DNA from: Brachycybe producta | Lineage: Eukaryota; Arthropoda; Diplopoda; Playtdesmida; Andrognathidae | NCBI GenBank assembly: GCA_036925085.1 | Contig: JAUPFP010000010.1 | Coordinates: 1,589,278-1,653,277 of the forward strand | Reading direction: 5' to 3' | Length of the DNA: 64,000 nt | Part shown: in pieces, positions 1 to 50,235 of the stretch | How the letters are laid out: each line of letters starts with the position of its first letter | Numbering within the stretch: the first letter of the stretch is position 1 | The notes under the pieces: model-generated | What the model was told of the DNA's origin: nothing | Databases searched by the model: none | Seen by the model: the letters and a program-made list of their open reading frames with translations, nothing else | Made by a program: the position numbers and the translations under genes

Positions 1-340
1 TTAGGTTCTAGCGAAAGATGGTGCACCGAGCCCGTAACTACATGGTGTGGTCTTTGACAGCACTCTTAAAACAGTTAAGGTGGTGTTAAAAGTATAAACA
101 CCTCTCGAACTCAAATTATCAAAGGGTGGCTCAATTCCTTTGGGGCATTTTGTGACATTGATATCTTTCAAAATAAGCTTTTTATGTGAATTTCGTAAAT
201 TAAAGAGCAATTTTATGAAAATTTAAATAAATAAAAAAAACTCATTATAAATATAAAAAAATTCCGATTTAAATCAAACAAATCTGATTTTTTTTTGGAT
301 TTTTTTTCTTAAAAAAATCATGATTTTCATCCACCCTGAT
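1..340. repeat. Dispersed MITE pieces at left edge
   Basis: Positions 76-190 carry one arm of the hairpin repeat family seen throughout the window (ATCTTTCAAAATAAGCTTTT core). Positions 240-340 end in ATCCACCCTG, the end of a second family whose start (CAGGGTGGATAAAATCATGA) is seen at 9241. No coding content was recognised; 341-806 holds AT-rich intron sequence. Confidence 0.55.
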
Positions 341-806
341 ATATGAGTTCGAAAATCACCTGTTCACAAATCACAAACAAAACATTGACTATCTAAATTA
401 TTCAAACAATCCATACCTATTTCTTCATTTGATGAATGAATATTAAATTCTTTAATTTCATCTTTCTTTACATCTGGATACAAAGCTAAAGAACTAGACT
501 AATAAAAATAAAAAAAATACATAAGAATAAAGCTGTACATTTATTAAATTGTGATCACATTGGCAATATTTAAAGCAACATTAACTGCAATGTGTTCTTG
601 AATTAATATCAATTACCTGTGTGATAATACTCTTGCAAGAATAAAGTGGTTTCTTACAAGAAACGCTCATCTTCGTTTTTTGTTACAAGAAACTGTGCAA
701 GATTTAAAGCAATATTTGACTTATTTCTTGCACGGAATCTTGCGAGAAAAATAGCTAGTGTGATCGCCACTTCACCACGAAGAAAAATTGAAAAAATATA
801 TCTTAC

Positions 807-37941
<37,135 letters not shown>

Positions 37942-38014
37942 CTTCAAATTAAAAAAAGAACAAATACAAGAAAAATATTAAATTAAAACGTATTTAATTG
38001 AAAAAAAAATCGCC

Positions 38015-38345
38015 TTTAAGATGTTTTATAAAATGTTTTAGAAACTAGAAGGGTAGATCAATCCCTTAAGGGCATTTTCATGACGATATCTTTCAAAATA
38101 AACGCTTTATGAACAAAAAATTAAAATGTAGTCTACTGTGTGCTTAAAATTGGACCGTTTTCAAACTGACATAAAAAGTTTATTTTAAAAGATGTCAACA
38201 TGATGAAAATACTCATAAGTGATTGATCTACTCTTCTAGTTTCAATAACACTCTGAAGGTTTCTCTTAATTATGGATTCTGAAAGACAAAATAAACAGAG
38301 TTCAAAGGGTGTTTAGGGCGTTTACAACCAGCTTAAACCTTTTTG
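38015..38345. repeat. Hairpin repeat family, clearest copy
   Basis: The left arm at 38029-38115 (GTTTTAGAAACTAGAAGGGT, GATATCTTTCAAAATAAACG) is mirrored at 38167-38260 (GTTTATTTTAAAAGATGTCA, ATTGATCTACTCTTCTAGTT). The element can fold on itself over about 85 bp per arm. It lies just upstream of the Ig1 exon. Confidence 0.8.
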
Positions 38346-38377
38346 AAAAACTAATTCAACAAGACAACATTGAGTGG

Positions 38378-38493
38378 AGGTGACTGAATAAGCGCCAAAC
38401 TAAACAAACGCCAACCGGAATAAGCGCCAAATGGAACAAATAATTAGGCGCTTGTTCCATTTGACGCTTGTCAAATTTGGTGCTTGTTCAGCG
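38378..38493. mobile_element. Short foldback element, 16-bp unit family
   Basis: Runs GAGGTGACTGAATAAGCGCC to TTGTTCAGCGCCACCG, two inverted arms of CGCCAAAT/TGAATAAG units around a small centre. Flanks TTGAGTG (38370-38376) and TTAAGTG (38490-38496 region) are near-identical. A minimal relative of the 19322 element. Confidence 0.7.
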
Positions 38494-38804
38494 CCACCGT
38501 TAAGTGTAACAAGCGCTGAAGTTCTTAACTATTCTGCCTTTTCCACTGGGTTCTATTATAGATTTGACAGCAATTATGGGATCGATATTAAAAGAAATCG
38601 CGATCCAAATTCCAATGACTGGTACTTTACAGAAGTAATTCACAGTCAGAGACATTTAATCCTTTCTATATTTATCATCTACTATACAATATATGACTTA
38701 GAAACAAAGCTCCTGTCTATTATTAAAGTATACTTGGGTTGCATATCAATTGTTTAGAATTGAATATATCTGATGAACTATAAAAGCTACACATGTTTGA
38801 AACA

Positions 38805-38960
38805 ATAACGTGATTTTAAAGAGTAAACGCCTCTAAAACTCTTGATCAATTCTATCTTTCGGGTGCAAAAAAGAATAAAAACTTGACTGCATTTTAAAAA
38901 CTAGAATGGTAGCTCAATCACGCAATGATCCAACTTAAAGCAGACTATATTAATTTGTTG
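38805..38960. repeat. Hairpin repeat family fragment
   Basis: One arm only: AAGAGTAAACGCCTCTAAAA, CTCTTGATCAATTCTATCTT and ACTAGAATGGTAGCTCAATC. Confidence 0.55.
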
Positions 38961-38991
38961 TCTATGTAAAGTTGTAACAATGTAGAGCTCT

Positions 38992-39736
38992 TGTTACGGG
39001 GCTCAGGTTGTAGACTCTCTTTCAGGTTGTAGACTTTCTTATCTAGAGCGGATACCGCTTGTTACTGAGAGTTTGTGATATACTACCTGAGTCCGACGAT
39101 GCCGGGGTCGTTCTCTAGAGTATTCCGTAGTTACGTCTATTTTGGAAAAGAATGGTAATAACAGGCGATACAAATGCAGATTGTCGATATTGCTTGTTTA
39201 TTGCACACAATCATCAAAGTACAATAAATAGAGAAGAGGCTTAGCCACCGGACCATTGGATGAGTTGATTTACTTCATAGTTTCAATATCAGAGAATGGA
39301 CCCAGAATATATCGAGACACGTCCTTTTATACCTAGGGCCTGTGTACACCTTCGCAGGTGCACCCATGCCCCAGGGACCATGCATCGATGGGTATCCATC
39401 CACTGATACCGGAACCAAGATATGATTGGGAGCTTTGGGGTCTCAAAGAGTGAGGGGAGGAACGGAAGTACGTCACTTGGACCCAAAATGTCCTTCATTC
39501 GCACCAAGGAATTCCCTAACATCGGTAAGAAACAGATCTGCAAACAGCAATTAACGCATCTCTTGAAGGAATAGTCAGCGAGCATCACTATCCCTTTAAA
39601 TAGAAATAGCGACCCGTAAGAACAGAAAACAGTAGCACATGCTTGGCAGTCCAGCCATGATACAAAGTGGCGAAGGTACGGCTTCAAGCCGTACACCCAG
39701 GTCAAAAAGTAGGCCTGGATCTCCAGGCATGTTGCA
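38992..39736 (-). mobile_element. Probable solo LTR on minus strand
   Basis: Read on the minus strand it begins TGCAACATGCCTGGAG and ends CCCCGTAACA. It contains a TATA-like GGTATAAAAGGACG near 39335 and an AATAAACAAGC poly(A)-type signal near 39190, in promoter-then-polyA order as in LTRs. No target duplication was identified. Confidence 0.45.
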
Positions 39737-40709
39737 AAAAAATAGAAATGATTAAGGTGTTGAGATGCGTTTACTCTTAATTATTAAATTACATTTTAAA
39801 AAATAAAGATGGCAGTTATTAACAGCCAAAGTGTTTATATTTTCTTTGGGACACACTGTATTTGCTAACAGTCAAATGAAGTTTTAGTTATAATATAATA
39901 TATAAGTTATAATTTCTGTAATATTAAACTTTAAACGATTTAGCTCAGCTGCGCCCCTCTATACTTTTTAGTAGTTTGGTGTGTTAATTCTGGTACACAC
40001 TGTATAGATTGCCATTAGAAACCATTTGGAGGCGAAATTCGTAAGAAAACTATTTCAAGAATTCACGTGACATATTAGGCGGAGGGAGAGAGAGAGAGAT
40101 ACACAGTCGATTGCAATGGGGGGAAAATAAACTAGAAACTCCAACGACAAGCAACAACAACAACAACAGAAATAAGAAAAAGAAGAAGAAAAAAAAAAAA
40201 AAAACACAAAAAAGAAAATGAATGAGAAAATGTTGGATTCTTTTTTTTTTTTTTGCTTGGAATTTCTCTCTTCAAAGAAATGGCAAAAATACAAAAATAA
40301 GTTTCTAGAATTTCATTTCAGTAAGTCAGTCAGTCAGTTTATATGTTTGTCACAATAAACTTGCTGAATGTCTTCTTAAACCACCTCCTTCCTCACTCTT
40401 AACTTCAGAGCCCTTATATCGTATTATTTGTTGGTCAGGACTTAACTAGATGTCATTGTCTTCATAAAACATTTCCTACAACCAATTATTTCTTTGTCTC
40501 TTTCTCTCTCTCTCTCTCAACTTCATACAAATAAGGAAAACTAATAGAAAAACACGCTAAAGTGGGAAGGAGCAGAAGAAGAAGTGGTTCATCAAAATAA
40601 TTTCATTAATACGGACTAGGAACAAGGACTAAATAAATTGCAACCCCGACAAGAACACAAATTTAAATGGTATATATAAACACATTGAAATTTTTCAAAT
40701 TTTAAGTTT

Positions 40710-40965
40710 TATAAGGTGGCTTCATAGATATTTATTTTGTTTTCACCACTTCAATGGTTATTGGTATTATGTTTTATAGGAAGTATCTTCGCGCTACCCA
40801 CGATTTTGAGATAATTTCTATTTTTCAAGCGAACGTTTTTTTTTTCAGAAGAAACACTACGAAAAAATTCAAAGTGTTTTAGAAACTAGGAATAGTTGCA
40901 GATAATGGTAAAAGTTTTTTTTTTCATGATGATATCTTTTAAAATAAACTTTTTATGACAGTTTC
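40710..40965. repeat. Hairpin repeat family fragment
   Basis: TAAGGTGGCTTCATAGATAT start, GTGTTTTAGAAACTAGGAAT and GATATCTTTTAAAATAAACT. Confidence 0.55.
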
Positions 40966-41063
40966 TCCACATTTCCCCCACACACTGTGTTCTTGTGACT
41001 GTTACAAAGTTATGAGCTGGACCTGACAATTTACTATCATATGACAGTATTATTAAAAGCTCT

Positions 41064-41065
<2 letters not shown>

Positions 41066-41094
<29 letters not shown>

Positions 41095-41095
41095 A
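41066..41095. repeat. (ATC)n microsatellite
   Basis: Ten ATC trinucleotides. Confidence 0.9.
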
Positions 41096-41517
41096 TCGTC
41101 ACAAAATGACATTTTTAAAATAAATTGTAATGAACCTGATTTTAAAAATTACAATTAATAATGGATGTAAGAAGAATTCAATGAAATTAAAATCAGCAGA
41201 ATAATCTAGTAAATAAAACAATTTTTTTCCAGCTAAAAATCTTCATATTTGTTGTTTTACAATTTATATTCAAAGAAAAAGAACGAAAAAATTCATAACT
41301 CAAAAAGATGATGAGGATGATGACAATCCATAAATCATATACATTATTTTATTTGGTGATTTTGTTATCACCGTGAAGAAGAAAGACATTTTTGATGATA
41401 AGGTGGTCTTCATCTGAAAACCAATAATATTCTGGTCATACTCTTTAAATGGACCCCCCCCCAGACTTAAGAGGGAAGGGAATAGGAAAGGGGGGGGGGG
41501 GAGACATATAGAGTATA

Positions 41518-41546
41518 CTAGTAAACCCGTCGTGCAACTTGCACGA
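41518..41546 (-). mobile_element. Isolated Helitron-like 3' end
   Basis: On the minus strand a perfect hairpin (TCGTGCAA..TTGCACGA) is followed by CGGGTTTA and CTAG before T. This is the same end grammar as the three copies at 16182-17197, but a different hairpin. The 5' end was not found. Confidence 0.5.
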
Positions 41547-44500
41547 ATGGAAAAGGGACTTATAACTTAAAGAGTTATAAACTTGGATAGAGAGAATAAG
41601 TATTCCTTCCTTGCTTGAGTGGCAATCACGTTCATTCAATAAACACATCCTGTAATCTAAAACCTACTATATAACTGTAGGTGAAAGAAGGTGATGGTGA
41701 AATAAAAACCTCTTAAATGAAATATATTAAAAAAAAAATAAAACAGCTCAAATGGATACAATTTCATCAATTTAGATTTCAGAATGAAGAAGACGCACAC
41801 CGAAATAAAAACTCAAAAGACACAATCAATAAGAAATAGGATCCACGAAAATGATTCCCCCATTCTTCAAAACCATTCCAACATCTACTGTATTCACGAA
41901 TTTCAATGTTCTTTTATTTATTTCTGTTGGCCCGATCCTTAAAGAGGTTTTAGCGGAGGGTGCAGGAGGCCGAAGTTGGGGGCACACATATCTCTTTTTA
42001 ATAAGATTGTTTAAGCCGAATTTGTAACCTAGGTAACAACAACAAAAAAACACAAACACACGCACATATTCATATTTAGAATAAAATCTAAGAAGCAAAA
42101 CACCTTCTTTTAAATAATATTCAGATCAATTTCAAAAAGCTTTTCAACTCAACCATCCCCCTCTTTTGTCTTCATAATATTTTCTCCAAAGGGTTTTTAT
42201 TTACCCTAATATTGAAATTGTAAGAGATAACTCTTAACACTTGTTCTTTATCCCTCCCCCCCCCCCTTCTCTCCCGGTGAAATAAGATGTTGTCAACAAA
42301 CCTAACATACTAGAATTAAGGTGACATTTTTTGAGGGGTATAAATAAAATGTTTCTTACCAAAATGTATAGTAAACGCTTTTCTTTTTCTAAGTGATTCT
42401 TTTCTTTAAGTTCTTATATTTAAAAAGCAATAAGCCTCTAAGGTATTACAATGAACCCCCCCCCCCCACCCACCCTTTCCTTCTGAAGTCTTTTGTCTAA
42501 TATAAGCTACACACACACACACACATACTAATTGCATTCATTTGTCCAAAACAAGAAGACACAAATATACACTTATAGAGTATATTTTACTCAAAAGGAC
42601 GTTGTTTACTTTTGTACATCTATATAGTTGTGTATACCAAATAGTGTTGACCAAGTAATGTCTATGTCCAACTCAGTATAAAAAGTTGAATCATTTATTA
42701 ATTTATAAAATAAAATCCTTCTGACACCAAAAGTAAATAAAAGCTAATCTGAATAAAACCCATAAACTGAATGAAGTCAAACTAAAATAAGTAAACATAT
42801 ATATCAAATAGAAAAAACAAAGATGATCCATTTGAAAATTTATTTATGGAAGTTACTCTAAATAGGGTCACCAGTTTCCAGACTCTCTCCAAAAGGAATT
42901 CAGTTTAACAGTTAATAAGTTTTCAACAACTTATTTTTCTTTGGCGCATCTTCTCTCTTCTGACCTATTACATTATAGGCCTCAAAAAAAGATGAAGGCG
43001 TGTACATGTAACCATGTATATTGGGAGAAAATGCGTGATCAGAATGATTGAATTTCTCGAGATCAGAACAAAAATCATGTTTCGAGAGAACAAGAGAAAT
43101 AAAACGGAAAGTGAGTGGAACACTGGTCCCTGGGGCACCATTTTCTAATGGTGAGAAACCTTTAATAGTAGTAAACCCAATGTATTTGGATGAGATCAAC
43201 CAGGTGACCTCCTCCTCCTCCTCCTCCGCCTCCGCCTCCGCCTCTATACCTCTAACCGCCCATATAAACACACAAATAAGATCTAGTCCAGTCCACATAC
43301 AAACACATACAAAAAAGACCACTGTCCAGTGGTGATTCAAGAGAGGCACAAATAACAATGATGTAGAGGTCTTCAAATTAAATTGGAGAACAAAAAAAAA
43401 GAACATAGCAAAATAAGAAGGCGAGTGAGAAATAGGTGTCAAATAAAATTAAGAATAGGAGAGAGAAGGGGGGGGGGGGAACGACGCACTCTAGGACACA
43501 CAAAATAGAATTTAAGTGTCTTTCTTAAACCACAGCCCCATTACAGAGTCATCAAATCTTATCAAAGATAGTGACGTCACATGGAACCAATCGCATTATC
43601 CGAGTGGATGAGAAGATGATAGAAAAAAAAACACATTTAATCAAGAAAACTATTGTCTTCAGATTAGACCTTATACAGGGTGTCCATAAAGTCCTTGTTT
43701 GTGCAGTTTCACTTTTTTAATAACTTCACTTCTATTATAAAATATAAACAGCGTTAAAAATGTAACCAAAAAGGACACAAAACTTCACACTCTCTACAGA
43801 ATCTTTATGATAGGATATAACAAATGTGATCTGTGCTATATAACTCAACCTACAACTGTTTATACAGATCAAAGAACTTTAGACACATGTTACCGTTTGT
43901 AGTATCCAAAAATATTGTGACACAGCACTTATTATGGTGTCACAGGTATTCTCCATTTGATTCCTCACCCCTCACCTCCTTACTCTCCTTCCCTACATGA
44001 CGATAGGCAGACTGACACCACGAAAAGGTGTCCGGCCACTTGGGTTGCGGTTTACCCTCTTGCATAAAGAAGTGCCGCGCATCGGAAAAATTGGGGTCTA
44101 TCTTTCTATTGTTAACATCTACATTATAGGCACGTGGACACAGCAACTCTAATCATTTGTAATTTACCTCATTTACTTGTAATCCTTTGTGTAATTGTTG
44201 AGGTTCTACAATAAAAGTGTTTTGCAATCATTTCACTGCAGTGAATATTGAATAGATGAGACATGTCTCCTCTATTCAATATTTTCTCGTCAAGAAGCTT
44301 TAGGGTGTGTCTCAGGAAAACGACTCCGCCAATTCAACAAAAGGCCACTTCAGGTAATCAGGGTTCAAAGCTAGCTCTTCAGTAAGTTCTTACGATGCCC
44401 GTACGAACCCAAGAATAGCCTCCTGTTACAATACGGTGGCTATGTCAAAAGTTAACATTTCTATAATCAAATACGATTAACATTGATTAAATTCCCTTTC

Positions 44501-45289
44501 AGTTGCTTTTAATAGATTGTTTCTATCTTATAATTAAATAGAAGTTATTAAAAAATCGAAATTGCATAAGAACTTTCTGGACTGTATTAGAGAAGTCATT
44601 GGTGAGAATAAGAACCTAGAATCTTAGACTATTACCTTACTGGACTGGCAACTCCCGAAATTGTGTGTTCGACTGATATGCGGCGTCGCCTTAGAAGTGG
44701 CGCCTAGTCTAGCGGGACTATGGTATATGAAATTTAGAGAAGATGTCAAGTTTTGGACGAGTTCATTTTTTAGTTACAATGTATAAGAGGGTGTATTCAA
44801 GGGGGGGGGGCAGACATTGAAGAAAAAAATCATGTACGAAATTCACTAAGATTTGGAAAGATTCATCCAGATTCACAACAGATCGTATATATGGAAAACC
44901 ATTTTACTCTTATATCCGCGTTTACTGGATTTCCAGAATAGAATTAAAATCTGAAAATCGAGTAAAACGTGGAAAAACTATAATGGCTTGCCATACAGTA
45001 CATGATTCACCCCCAATGTCTTCCCCTTTGCAAAAACGAGACTTTTACTCGGATTTTACGCACAAATAATGCCACCAGACGGAGCTAGCTTCACTTTTGC
45101 CTTAGACCCAGGCATCCAACGCTTTAACATGGAGAAGATAGGAAGTTGCCAGTCCAGGAAAGTATTAGTCCAAGTTAGATTAGACGGACAATATTCATAT
45201 TGAACAACTTTTCCTTATGAAAATGAGCTGAAAATTGGTTTCCTTATAATTTGGAACACAATTGCAAATCATAAAAATACTAGAAGATA

Positions 45290-45460
45290 TTAAAGTTGTT
45301 TTAATTTATAAACGCCTTTCGAACTATTGATTTTTTTCTGTCTTTCAGGTGTAAAATGAAGAAACTTGTGTTTCGGAAACTAGAAGGGAACCTCAATCAC
45401 TGCGCTGTTATTACTACTTTCATGTTGATATATTTTAAAATAAGCTTTATATGTTGAGTT
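45290..45460. repeat. Hairpin repeat family fragment
   Basis: TTTATAAACGCCTTTCGAAC, TTCGGAAACTAGAAGGGAAC, CTCAATCACTGCGC and ATATTTTAAAATAAGCTTTA. Confidence 0.55.
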
Positions 45461-46357
45461 TGAGGTTAGGAATCCGTTTAGAATCTTACAAGTCAAGAAT
45501 AAAATCAGCTTTGGATAGTAAAAAAAATGATTAGTTTTAACTACTTTTCCCATAGTTTAAACTATTTTTTAGTAATTCAATATACTTTAACATGTACATG
45601 TATACCCTTATTTTTTAAATTTCTGTTTTATTCAAATCTGCTACTAATTTTGTTTCAGAAGTTATTCGCTCCAATATGAACAATAAATAGAAAAGGAAAC
45701 CATTGTAATAAAAAGTAAAAAAATAATTAGAAAATGCCAGACAAAAAGAGAAAGAAGAGCTTTTTCAAAATTATATTTTTCTTTCAAAGTTTGAACAAAA
45801 AAAAAACTAAATAACTTGTATGGCTGTACTACATGTATAATAATAATCATACAATGTTGAAAAATGTCATTAATTTATAATCATCATTGGAATACACACA
45901 CACAGCTCTAGCAATAATAGTAAGAGAATGATGAAAATTTGAACATTTATTGGGATTCTTTAAAAATTATAAAAAAATAAAATTACTAATGCAACATTTC
46001 AACCTTTAAACCAATTTCGCACTAAATATTTGAGTAGATTTATTTATATTTACTTCAAAACATGCTAGCATTTACCTTCCTATGATCAGACATTCTCTCA
46101 AATAATGGGAGTAATCGGAAACTAAAGCTTTTTTTTCTTTATGTTGTAAAAAAATATCTAGTAAAGTAATTGCTCCTCCTCCTCCTCTTTTTCCCCCTCC
46201 CCTACAAGAGCACTTTACAAGAAAAGAATTTCCAGATTTGCTTGATTTTAACAACATCCATTGCAAACATGCCATCTACATTAAACATATTCTTTACATT
46301 TTGACCTTCACAGTTCACAATGAAGATCGTCCTATTTAATCTTAATCTTCTCAAGAA

Positions 46358-46684
46358 TAGGAGCGTAGATAGGTGGCCGCAGACACCGCAACTGCGGGGG
46401 CGGAGGATGCATCGGGGCGCAATGTTCAAGAGAGGATGGATTAGTAAGGCAACCAGAAAAAATGCACTTTTAATATTAAAAAAAATAACGTTGAGTCTTT
46501 ATAAGGCTATGTTAAATGCTCATTTATCTTTGAATTCTACCCTCCAACCAAGTTCTTTAAGTGAGGAACACAACTTTTCGTTTAAGTACTTCTGAATTTC
46601 TATTTTTTTAAAAAAAAAACAATTTGGTGATGCAGTGAATGAAGATTTTTATTGCTGGGCGCCAAAAACCTAGCTACACCTCTG
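46358..46684. mobile_element. hAT-like MITE with perfect 8-bp duplication
   Basis: Left TAGGAGCGTAGATAGGTGG, right AACCTAGCTACACCTCTG, flanked by CTCAAGAA at 46350-46357 and 46685-46692. Related to the element at 32848 (CCGCAACTGCGGGGGCGG interior). 327 bp. Confidence 0.88.
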
Positions 46685-47196
46685 CTCAAGAAAGAAAGTA
46701 GTATATGAAAGTAGTATTATGACGACCAGCAACTTCTAATTGGTTGGTTATATTGTCTGACGTCACATGCTTTGCCATTTTCAACGTCGAACCACACAAC
46801 AAACCAATTATAGAAGTTGCCGGTCGTCATAAAAAGGGGCAGATCCAACTTCTGTATGTCCCGATTTCTAATTGCCTGTGTGAATAAGATGCTTGCTTTG
46901 GCTTTCTTCTGAAAGCTAGAAGGAGGTAGCATGTACCCAAAGTCCGTAGATTAACCTACGGACCGTGGCATGTGCCCGGTCATGTTTTCTCTTTACGGAC
47001 ACCCAGTCCAACTGTTGTTTTTCCAAATGCGACATTTTCATTTTCTTTACAGATAATATGTATGGAGCCTTCCCACTCACTCTCACGTTATGGGCAGAGA
47101 ACGAAATTGGCAATCCATAAATAGGATGTTACATTCAGTATACGTTCTAGTAGCATTTTGTGTGCACAAAAGTATTAATTATTTTTTTCCGTTTAA

Positions 47197-47359
47197 GCCC
47201 TTTGGCACACAGGCAACTTTACTTTTTACCATAAAATAAAGTCGAAAGTGTTTGCAATGTATTTTCTATGGAATGATTCAAGGTGTTCGGTTTTGGCGAC
47301 AACCCCGATTGATTTTGCAGTCGAAAAGTGTTCAAAAAGTCACCTGTGTGCCAAGAGGC
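47197..47359. mobile_element. MITE with TAA duplication
   Basis: GCCCTTTGGCACACAGGCAA at the left, TCACCTGTGTGCCAAGAGGC at the right, flanked by TAA (47194-47196, 47360-47362). Shares the CACACAGG-GACTTTT terminus with the MITE at 12516. 163 bp; PIF/Harbinger-like by duplication length. Confidence 0.8.
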
Positions 47360-47728
47360 TAAAACTTGTTATTAATAATTCTTTAAATTCTAACCTAATT
47401 ACTGATAATTAAAAGAAAAGCTGTACCTAATTGCTTTCTATTGTTTTACAACACAAGCTAAAAACATGCATCTTATTCCTAAGTTTATTATTTTCTTAAC
47501 ATTTATAATGGTTTTAGAAATTAAACAAAAAGGTTTTTTTTTCTCTCAATAAATAATTAAATAAGTTTTTCTTTTTTTTTTTCATTGTGTGAAACAATTC
47601 TTTTTTTTTGTTTCTGAATGTGACTCAACCTTTCTGCTATAAGCTCAACAAATTTGTAGAAAAATAATTATTTGTAGAAAAAAACATAATGCTGTGAAAT
47701 GATAAAATATGCCAAATTATTAATAACA

Positions 47729-48140
47729 TCTACTGGAGACCTAAATAAAGCCCAAGGGCCGAGGATTGGGGATGGCTTTTGGAAAAGCCTGCAGCTTTGT
47801 CGGCCTTGTGGGCGTCGTGGAACTGCTGGGTTTTGTGAGCCAAAGTGGACATCATCAAAAAGTAAACTTATGTTTTTACGGGATAATTTTGATTAAACTT
47901 GTTGATCTTTCAAATATTTTTATTAATCATTTTTTAAGTTAAAAATGCAATTCAACTTAAAAGTTTTAACTTGAGACTTGACAGATTGTATTGGAAGTTA
48001 TAAACCTGATGATGGTCTCTTGTGGACATAATAGTTCTGTGGTCTTCATAAGCCTGATGTGTGCTTGGTAGGATATTTCGGTTTCATGAGCTTGATGGGC
48101 TTGGGGCTGAGCACCAAATTTTTTTACACAATGTCTACTT
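47729..48140. mobile_element. Degenerate third copy of the TAGAGACCTACAT element
   Basis: TGGAGACCTAAATAAAGCCC near 47732 and CACCAAATTTTTTTACACAA at about 48110-48130 match the two ends of the 22293 and 31770 elements, with GGGCTTG/GTGGGC words between. Strongly diverged. Confidence 0.5.
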
Positions 48141-49305
48141 ATAATAAGAAAGAAATGACAAAATGAATTGGGGAAGGGGGGAAGACAAAAGAGTAAATTT
48201 AACCTGTTCATTTCTTTTATATTTAAATTGAAAGTAAGTTTGCAAATTAGTCAACTATGTTACTATTCTACCTCAAAAACATCTTTCAAAGACAAGCATA
48301 CATTTTAATTTGAGCACAGAATAACAAACAATTAATCTTCTTATGATTATGAAATAAATATTATGTATACATAACACCACATCAAAAGGTATAAAGAAAC
48401 TTAGAAAAGAAACGACTAAAAGGGGGGAAAAAACCTCGCCTCATGGTGGCATTTAAAAACAAGGTAGGTATCATCATCATCACACGGAAAAGTAACACAA
48501 AACAAGAAATAATTTAGACATATATAATTGATGATGATGAAGAGAAGGAAAGAAAAAAAAAATAGACAGAAAAACAATTTTCAAAAGAGGATTTTTTCGG
48601 GCGTTACAAATTTCGCTCTTCTCATTCTTTGGAATCGTTTTATGATTGAAAACTTCAAAAGAAAAGGTTTTTTTTTTAATATATATTCATCATATATATA
48701 CAGTATATATATACATGGCTATCCTTCCTTTCATTCATTTTTATTCATTTTTATTCATTCAAACTCATATAAGATGATCCTCAATGAAAAAAAATGTAAC
48801 AAATTAAAGAGAAGGAAAAATGAAAAGTTGGGTCGTTAATTAAAGTGCCTCTCTTTCTCATTCTCTCTATTTCACTGAAATGATTAAACCAAAAAGAGAA
48901 GAAGAAAAAAACGAGAAGAACTTTACTTAATAAGACGACAATGAGAAAACATATCACAATCTCAGGGGCATGTGTGGTACTTAGATATATACGAGCATGT
49001 GTATTAAATGTACTACGAAGATTGGCATAAAAAACATAGGGAGGATTTTTTTTATTCAATTCTGAATTATAACTGTTCTGGTTTCTAGTTAACATTACGT
49101 TAAATAATGAATGAACTAACTCGTTTCACTTCGTCGTCCTTGTTTTTTATTTTCAATGGAATGGCTCACCCCCCCCCCCCCCCCAATCCACATCCATATC
49201 ATCAAAAAATCCAAACACACGCAAAAAATATATATGAAACTTCTGCACAAACAAAGTCAGACTTCCAACAGAATTCAGCCCATTTTTGTGGTTTTCATTC
49301 AAACT

Positions 49306-50235
49306 TGTGACACCCTTTACAAATGTGTCGGTATACACATGCATGAGGGATATCATTTACCATGTCTCCTTGAGTTTGGCCCCCTCCCTGGTGCCCAGAT
49401 GGCCCTAAAACAGGTGCCCAAAGAGGCGGAAGAATACTTCACCAGCACACATGAAAGCAATTAAAGGAGAGGAAATTACCTTTTCTCATGTCCAGTGACA
49501 CTGGACAGAACCCAGATAATTTCCCCAAAATCATTTACATATTTCGGCAAAAATCGTTCCAAAAAAAAAAATATTTTGGGACCAGAGATTGCCATTGGTC
49601 AAAAGGACAAATGGGCCACCCCTGGTCACTTGTGGCCCCTCCCAAGGGCCGAAGTAACAAAACAAGCATGCAAGGTACCCTCGGGAGGACAGTAGGCAAG
49701 AAGTTGCGGGACCAGAATGTTTCCCTCCTCGTTCGAGAACCGAGAGTAAAATTGCTCTAAGTTGAAGTCCAATTTTGGACTTAGAATAATTTTGGAGTCG
49801 AAATCAGTCCCTTATATTTTATATCGCTTACAATGTATCACATTCACTTATAAAATAAACCAGTTTAATTGCTTAAGAAGAGTATTTTTCTTTGTATGCG
49901 AGGCACCACTGGGAGGTGTAGAATTTATCACTGTTTCTTTAAATTGTGGGAACTCGGGAGTCCCGTCTACACGGAAACCCCAAAACAACATAGACCGACA
50001 TGCCAGGGAGTCTGACTCCAATCAGAAGCGGAGGTGCGACCAAGGGTCGCGCATCCAGATCAACAAGGAGACCTAGATCACCCGGCAGGTTTAAAAGTCC
50101 TAGCTCAGAGAGTGTGAAGCGTCGCACCACCCGAACTCAACCGGTTGGTCCGAGGCCAGCCACCCAACAAAGGGACAATCAAGATCTATAACAGCAACAA
50201 CAGCCTGGACGGGGTCCAGGCATGCTACAAACGTC
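49306..50235 (+). mobile_element. LTR retroelement 5' part (LTR plus leader), copy 1
   Basis: Begins TGTGACACCC. It aligns with 59655 onward in blocks: GAGGGATATCA, CTCCTTGAGTTTGGCCCC, AAGTAACAAAACAAGC, ACCCTCGGGAGG, TATAAAATAAACCAG, TTAAATTGTGGGAACTC. A small Arg/Ser-rich frame (GRASRSTRRPRSPGRF) ends at 50191. No polymerase. Confidence 0.6.

Noticed and set aside
42912-43442. 176-residue minus-strand frame with hydrophobic stretches and a Glu-Ala run
   Set aside because: Glu run comes from a CTC microsatellite; no domain, no homologous pattern recognised.
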